Source: an uncultured Ruminococcus sp. (GTDB lineage Bacteria; Bacillota; Clostridia; Oscillospirales; Acutalibacteraceae). Taken from it: a stretch of 10,535 bases of DNA. Position numbers and translations under genes: made by a program. Location: the NCBI GenBank assembly GCA_910585865.1, contig CAJUGO010000028.1, positions 1 to 10,535 of the forward strand, given 5' to 3'. A model generated the notes under the pieces. That model worked only from the letters and a program-made list of their open reading frames with translations, was not told the DNA's origin and did no database searches. This document shows, piece by piece, positions 7,100 to 10,535 of this stretch (positions within the stretch are counted from its first letter, which is position 1; every line of letters starts with the position of its first letter).

Positions 7100-7546
7100 A
7101 TGAAAGAGCTTAGCACATTTTATAGGATTTTTAAAATTATAATCTTTATTGCTGACATATTTGCAATATGTATTTATTCCTCAATATTAATATTAACGCT
7201 TATTTCAGGTGAAAGCTTTTTGGAGGCAATTATCTTAATAATTATCTCTGCCTTAATTTTGACGATAATTGAAGTGTCTTTATTAAAATATTATCAGAAT
7301 ATAGTAATATCAATCGAATTTGTTAATGATTACGTCATTATAAATACGAATAAAGCAAAATATATTTTACCAGATAAATGTTTTATTCGTGTCAAAGAGG
7401 AAACATCAAACGGTCGTACATATATTTTTTATAATGACGGAATTCATGAGAAGAAATTTGTTTATATTATGAAGTATTTATTTAAAACTTACCATCTTGA
7501 TATTGAAGAAATGAAAAGACATATGCCCTATACTGTTTTTGAATGA
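7100..7546 (+). CDS. Candidate immunity protein of cassette 3, two transmembrane helices
   Basis: A 148-residue protein of no family I recognise. Two hydrophobic helices at about residues 10-36 (IFKIIIFIADIFAICIYSS) and 41-62 (FLEAIILIIISALILTII) are joined by a short SGES turn. About 85 polar residues follow, with beta-like stretches (VISIEFVNDYVIINT, TYIFYNDGIHEKKFVYI) and a helical end (YHLDIEEMKRHMPY). Basic residues before helix 1 suggest both termini face the cytoplasm. The plan resembles small membrane proteins with a PH-like tail, but I cannot assign one. Position after the toxin and membrane location fit immunity to a membrane-active toxin. The ribosome binding site is weak (AAGAGTG, 7081-7087). 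The stop is at 7544-7546. Confidence 0.68.
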   Translation: MKELSTFYRIFKIIIFIADIFAICIYSSILILTLISGESFLEAIILIIISALILTIIEVSLLKYYQNIVISIEFVNDYVIINTNKAKYILPDKCFIRVKEETSNGRTYIFYNDGIHEKKFVYIMKYLFKTYHLDIEEMKRHMPYTVFE

Positions 7547-7560
7547 GATTAATTGTACAT
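7544..7560 (+). repeat. Short direct repeat near cassette boundary
   Basis: The 17 bases TGAGATTAATTGTACAT match 10474-10490 (TGAAATTAATTGTACAT) at 16 positions. The two copies enclose cassettes 4 and 5 together. A chance match in A+T-rich DNA cannot be excluded. Confidence 0.35.
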
Positions 7561-7602
7561 CTAATATGATATAAAAAATTTTGAATAATTAATAACGATA
7601 TA

Positions 7603-8380
7603 ATCAAACGGCTTAATCCGTTTAGATACCGTGGTTATGTTTATGATGAAGAAACAAGTCTTTATTACCTCCAAAGCCGTTATTTTGATCCTTTTTCAGG
7701 CAGATTCTTAAATGCGGATGATACTGCTTTCGTTGGTGCGACTGGTACTGTGATTAGTGGTAACCTGTTTACATATTGTGAGAATAATCCTATATTACTC
7801 ACTGATAATTCTGGTGAATTCGGCACACCATTACAATGGGCTATGGCTGTAGTCGGCGGTATCGCAGGATGGATCTGGGAGACTACGTAGCTAAACAATT
7901 TGGTTATAAAAGCGGATGGAAATATTGGGCAATACGTGCTGGAGTTACTATCGGTGGTGCAGTTATTGGTTGGTTTGCAGGAAAAGCAATTGTAAAAGTT
8001 GTAACAAAATTCCTGAAATCACATCCTAAGATAATGTCTAAACTTCCTGATGGTGTTCGTTGGTTTTTTGGCATTAAAAAACCATGGAATAAAACAGTAT
8101 TTCAAAGTTCAACAAAACTCACAGAGCATTTTAATAAACATGCAAAAGAGTGGGGAAAAAATATAAAAATAAAAATCAATATTTAAATGGAGCAAGAAAA
8201 CTGTTAAACTCTTCAGGTAAAAACGTATCTGAATTTACATCAAAAAAAGGATGGTTTTTTAAATATAATTCAAAAACAAATGAATTTATATGTGTGAGTG
8301 ACAAGGGAACAATTTCTTCTTATTTTAAACCTAAAGAGGGAATAAAATATTGGAAGGCTCAAGTTAAAAAATACAAATAG
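7603..8380 (+). pseudogene. Orphan RHS C-terminal cassette 4: frameshifted core plus BECR/RelE-like toxin
   Basis: The core is the shortest here: it begins near 7603 and reads RLNPFRYRGYVYDEETS, then RYFDPFSGRFLNAD and FTYCENNP. The frame stops at TAG 7888-7890. Shifting by one base at the GGG near 7877-7879 restores WIWGDYVAKQFGYKSGW and a hydrophobic segment (to about 8000). A second shift at the A run 8156-8161 (six A, seven needed) restores FNKHAKEWGKKYKNKNQYLN, then GARKLLNSSG, NEFICVSDKG and YFKPKEGIKYW up to 8380. The tip pattern (HxxKH..E.G....YLNGAR, TNEF, DG/KG.I..YFKP..G..YW) matches BECR-fold RNase-like toxins related to RelE and colicin D/E5, from memory. Inferred: an inactivated silent tip, or a sound one blurred by base-calling errors in homopolymers. 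Confidence 0.72.
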
Positions 8381-8393
8381 AATAGGTGATTAT

Positions 8394-8633
8394 ATGAAAA
8401 TGCGGTGTCCTTGCTGTGGTTTTAAAACATTAAACCAGGAAGACGAATTGTATTTTGAAATATGTCCTGTATGCTTTTGGGAAAATGATCCCATTCAAAA
8501 TAACAATGCTAATTATTCTGGTGGTGCAAATTCAATAAGTTTATTTGAGGCTAAAAAAAATTTTAAAAAATTCGGAGCAATTTTAGAAGAGTATGTTTCA
8601 CTTACTAGAAAACCTTATGATACAGAAAAGTAA
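8394..8633 (+). CDS. CPCC-family cysteine-rich protein, candidate immunity protein of cassette 4
   Basis: A 79-residue protein that starts 14 bases after the toxin stop, with AGGTGAT (8384-8390) as ribosome binding site. Seen: RCPCCGFKTL (Cys5, Cys7, Cys8) and YFEICPVCFWENDP (Cys24, Cys27), then YSGGANSISLFEAKKNF. This is the signature of the Cys-rich CPCC family: two Cys pairs that probably bind zinc, an aromatic FWE, and the GGAN.xSL.EA..NF helix. Known: members occur next to polymorphic toxin tips and are regarded as immunity proteins. No membrane segment is present, so it should be cytoplasmic, as expected against an RNase-like toxin. The gene is intact although its toxin is broken, which fits selection for protection only. 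Confidence 0.85.
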   Translation: MKMRCPCCGFKTLNQEDELYFEICPVCFWENDPIQNNNANYSGGANSISLFEAKKNFKKFGAILEEYVSLTRKPYDTEK

Positions 8634-8741
8634 ATATTTTAATAGTCATCTAAATTAAGAATATTTTAAATACCTATGATATAGGGTGCCTCAAAAAAAT
8701 ATTGTGTAAATAAAAATCCTTTAAGCAATAACAGAATATAG

Positions 8742-8756
8742 GATTGCGATGCAATC
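8742..8756 (+). repeat. Small perfect hairpin GATTGC-GAT-GCAATC
   Basis: Six base pairs with a 3-base loop. It lies just ahead of the larger hairpin at 8764-8869 and may belong to the same structured element. Confidence 0.4.
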
Positions 8757-8763
8757 AGACTTA

Positions 8764-8869
8764 CTGATATGCCCCAGTCAACTCTTTGTTCCTTTCCGTG
8801 AAATGTTAAGCGCGCCTTGCGTGAATAACATTTTGCGGAGAGGAAATTCTATTCCCAGGGGCAAATCAG
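8764..8869 (+). repeat. Long imperfect palindrome, candidate structured RNA or miniature element
   Basis: Outer arms 8764-8775 and 8858-8869 pair at 11 of 12 positions. After an internal loop, inner arms 8789-8808 and 8826-8845 pair over all 20 positions if three G-U pairs are allowed. A GCGC/GCGU stem can form at the tip (8810-8822). No protein frame or RHS homology covers it. Mismatches that remain pairable as G-U suggest an RNA structure. A REP/MITE-like repeat is the main alternative. It lies in the 288-base gap between the cassette 4 immunity gene and cassette 5. Confidence 0.5.
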
Positions 8870-8921
8870 GTTGATATTTTGCCTTCAAAATATTCTGCCT
8901 TCAAATATTATCAAAAACTAG

Positions 8922-10154
8922 TTTAAAATTACATACTCAGAATATGATTATGTTAATTTATTCTATATAAGTTATTCATATGACGGCGCTGGAAATATTC
9001 AGGCTAAGAATGAACAGTACTTAGATCCAACTTATGATTATCCTGTGGGTAAACCTCAGGGCAACGTATATTATTACAATGATACTGAGTGGAAAGACAA
9101 GCTTACAAAAATCAACAATGATAATATCACCTATGATGAATCAGGAAATCCGCTTTCTTACCGTGACGGAATGTCATTCATCTGGCAGAACGGCCGTCAG
9201 CTTGCATCTTTACAAACAGAGGATAATAGTGTAACCTATAAGTATGACAGCAACGGTATGCGTACACAAAAGACCGATAACAACGGTACTACTTCTTATT
9301 ACTATGACAGTAATAAGAACCTTATCGGTTTGACTAAAGGAAATGATACTCTGCTGTTCTACTATGATTCTGACGCAAATGTAACCTCATTTAAATATAA
9401 CGGTACAATGTACTATTATATTAAGAATTTGCAAGGCGACATTGTAAAAATCATTGATCAGGCAGGAACGGAAGTAGCAGGCTATGTATATGATGCATGG
9501 GGAACTATTCACAGCCAAACAGGCGACCCTAATATCAGACGGCTTAATCCGTTTAGATACCGTGGCTATGTCTATGATGAAGAAACAAGTCTTTATTACC
9601 TACAAAGCAGATACTATGATCCTTTTTCAGGAAGATTTCTTAATGCAGATGATACGGCTTTCATTGGTGCGACTGGTACTGTGCTTAGTTGCAACCTCTT
9701 TACATATTGTGAGAATAATTCTATAAAATACACCGACAAAACAGGGACATTTTTAATTTCTGCTTTTGCTACATATATTATTGCTGGTTTAGCATTTACT
9801 GTTGTTTGTGTTGCACTATTAAATAAATCTGTTCAACGAGCTATTAAAAAAGTATGTGAAGCAATTGGCAATGGAATAAAAAATCTATGTCAGTCCTTTG
9901 TAGATATTATTGATAAAGCAGTTTCAAAAGCTAAGACAAGAACTAAGTTAAATAAATACGAAGTTCATCATATAGTTGCACAAAAAGATAGAAGAGCTGC
10001 TGATTCTCGTAAATTACTAACAAAAGCAAATATCGGTATAAACTCTTCTAATAACAAAGTAAGTATAAAATATAGATTACACAAATTTATTCACACAGAT
10101 TCATATCATAAAAATGTCTACAGGTTATTATCTAAAGCTAAAGGAAACCGCTAA
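8922..10154 (+). CDS. Orphan RHS C-terminal cassette 5: long core fragment plus AHH/HNH-type nuclease toxin
   Basis: The frame opens after a TAG at 8919-8921; the first usable start is a GTG at 9045 with no ribosome binding site. RHS homology begins by about 8940 (EYDYVNLFYISYSYDG against EYDYVNRFFIIYSYDG in the full gene) and is base-identical to 2565-3176 over 8976-9587. The tip follows FTYCENNS at 9719: a hydrophobic segment (about 9750-9821), an amphipathic helical linker, then YEVHHIVAQKDRRAADSRKL (His pair at 9966-9971) and KYRLHKFIHTDSYHKNVYRL. The pattern 'xHHIVA...A...R..L...NIxIN...N.V.......H..IHT..Y...V' fits the AHH/HNH-EndoVII nuclease group, with His and Asn as likely metal and catalytic ligands. 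Inferred: a DNase-type tip stored without expression signals. Confidence 0.78.
   Translation, partial: FKITYSEYDYVNLFYISYSYDGAGNIQAKNEQYLDPTYDYPVGKPQGNVYYYNDTEWKDKLTKINNDNITYDESGNPLSYRDGMSFIWQNGRQLASLQTEDNSVTYKYDSNGMRTQKTDNNGTTSYYYDSNKNLIGLTKGNDTLLFYYDSDANVTSFKYNGTMYYYIKNLQGDIVKIIDQAGTEVAGYVYDAWGTIHSQTGDPNIRRLNPFRYRGYVYDEETSLYYLQSRYYDPFSGRFLNADDTAFIGATGTVLSCNLFTYCENNSIKYTDKTGTFLISAFATYIIAGLAFTVVCVALLNKSVQRAIKKVCEAIGNGIKNLCQSFVDIIDKAVSKAKTRTKLNKYEVHHIVAQKDRRAADSRKLLTKANIGINSSNNKVSIKYRLHKFIHTDSYHKNVYRLLSKAKGNR
8976..9587 (+). repeat. 612-base RHS core duplicate of 2565-3176
   Basis: Identical throughout by direct reading, at an offset of 6411 bases. It covers several YD repeats and the 174-base block. 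Upstream the match drops to protein-level similarity only. Confidence 0.9.
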
Positions 10155-10392
10155 TCAAATCGGTCTAAATGAATTATCAAGCAGTCTTTTATTTTTACGC
10201 AGAGGATATCAAAGTAATAAAGATGCAGAGATTTTAAGTTCAACGCTGCATGTTATAGATAATGGATTGTATTTGGTTTCATATGATAATACATTATATT
10301 CAGTCAAATCAGATGAAATAAAAATTCTTGCAATTGAAAAAATTGAAGATAAAGTATACAACACTGCATACGAATTGTTGTGCAAACAATAA
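10114..10392 (+). CDS. Candidate immunity protein of cassette 5
   Basis: A 92-residue protein that I do not recognise. Its first ATG lies inside the toxin gene, so the two overlap by 41 bases in different frames. No AGGAGG-like site precedes this ATG, and no other ATG, GTG or TTG occurs in the first 30 codons, so the start is chosen by default and translation may be coupled to the toxin frame. Seen: a helical N-terminal half (LKLKETANQIGLNELSSSLL) and a beta-like second half (LHVIDNGLYLVSYDNTLYSV), acidic overall, with no membrane segment. A soluble cytoplasmic protein fits a nuclease partner. The role is inferred from position. A strong terminator follows. Confidence 0.65.
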   Translation: MSTGYYLKLKETANQIGLNELSSSLLFLRRGYQSNKDAEILSSTLHVIDNGLYLVSYDNTLYSVKSDEIKILAIEKIEDKVYNTAYELLCKQ

Positions 10393-10407
10393 AAGATAAG
10401 ACAAAAT

Positions 10408-10443
10408 AAAGCACCAAAACTACTTCTGTAATTTTGGTGCTTT
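10408..10443 (+). terminator. Rho-independent terminator closing the array
   Basis: The 12-base stem AAAGCACCAAAA (10408-10419) pairs perfectly with TTTTGGTGCTTT (10432-10443) around a 12-base loop. It is followed by TAATTTT and preceded by an A-rich stretch, so it could work in both directions. Confidence 0.85.
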
Positions 10444-10535
10444 TAATTTTGAAATAATAATAAATAATCTACATGAAATTAATTGTACATATAAGCCGTA
10501 TTTTGGCTTTGTACGGTAATGCAATAAATGATATT

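Noticed and set aside
7561..7580. Possible promoter (TATGAT/ATATAAAA after TTGTAC) ahead of cassette 4
   Set aside because: Spacing between the -35-like and -10-like parts is far too short, and A+T-rich DNA gives such matches by chance.
7680..7898. Minus-strand 72-codon frame over cassette 4
   Set aside because: Lies antisense to the RHS core end and the hydrophobic segment; nothing supports it as a gene.
8684..8720. GGTGCCTCAAAAA-type sequence as an insertion-sequence end
   Set aside because: No matching inverted end, no transposase and no target duplication are visible in the window.
3003..9719. Core repeats as a CRISPR or integron-like array
   Set aside because: The repeats are long protein-coding core fragments with no regular spacers, no attC-like sites and no integrase; homologous recombination explains them better.

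Overview
The window looks like a polymorphic-toxin locus from a low-GC Gram-positive gut-type Clostridium relative (Ruminococcaceae/Oscillospiraceae-like). The inference rests on the A+T-rich sequence, the YD-repeat (RHS/WapA-type) protein carrying carbohydrate-binding-like modules, and toxin and immunity types that are common in such bacteria. Species cannot be fixed from this sequence.

Layout. Bases 3-3902 hold the 3' part of one large RHS gene, open at the left edge. It encodes a carbohydrate-binding-like region, a YD-repeat shell, the conserved RHS C-terminal core and a putative amidase (Amidase_6-like) toxin tip. A membrane-anchored candidate immunity gene follows (3915-4346). Downstream lie four orphan cassettes in the same orientation. 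Each is a 5'-truncated copy of the RHS core end joined to a different C-terminal toxin and followed by a different candidate immunity gene. Cassette 2 (4741-6006) has an Ntox35-like tip and a soluble partner. Cassette 3 (6231-7546) has an unrecognised Gly-rich, membrane-type tip and a two-helix membrane partner. Cassette 4 (about 7603-8633) has a BECR/RelE-like tip broken by two single-base frameshifts and a CPCC-family partner. Cassette 5 (8922-10392) has an AHH/HNH-type nuclease tip and a small overlapping partner. A rho-independent terminator at 10408-10443 closes the set.

Between the units lie fossils: a diverged RHS shard (4451-4558), two antisense 3' ends of a winged-helix gene fused at exactly the same base to the RHS core (4592-4740 and 6085-6230), and a long imperfect RNA-like hairpin (8764-8869).

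How it works (inference). The full-length protein is likely exported and delivers its tip to neighbouring cells. The orphan cassettes have no convincing start sites, so they are probably silent tips whose immunity genes may still protect the cell. Four core copies share a base-perfect 174-nt block, and two share 612 nt. This suggests ongoing gene conversion and gives a ready homology tract for swapping the tip of the full-length gene in frame. The predicted location of each immunity protein matches where its partner toxin should act.
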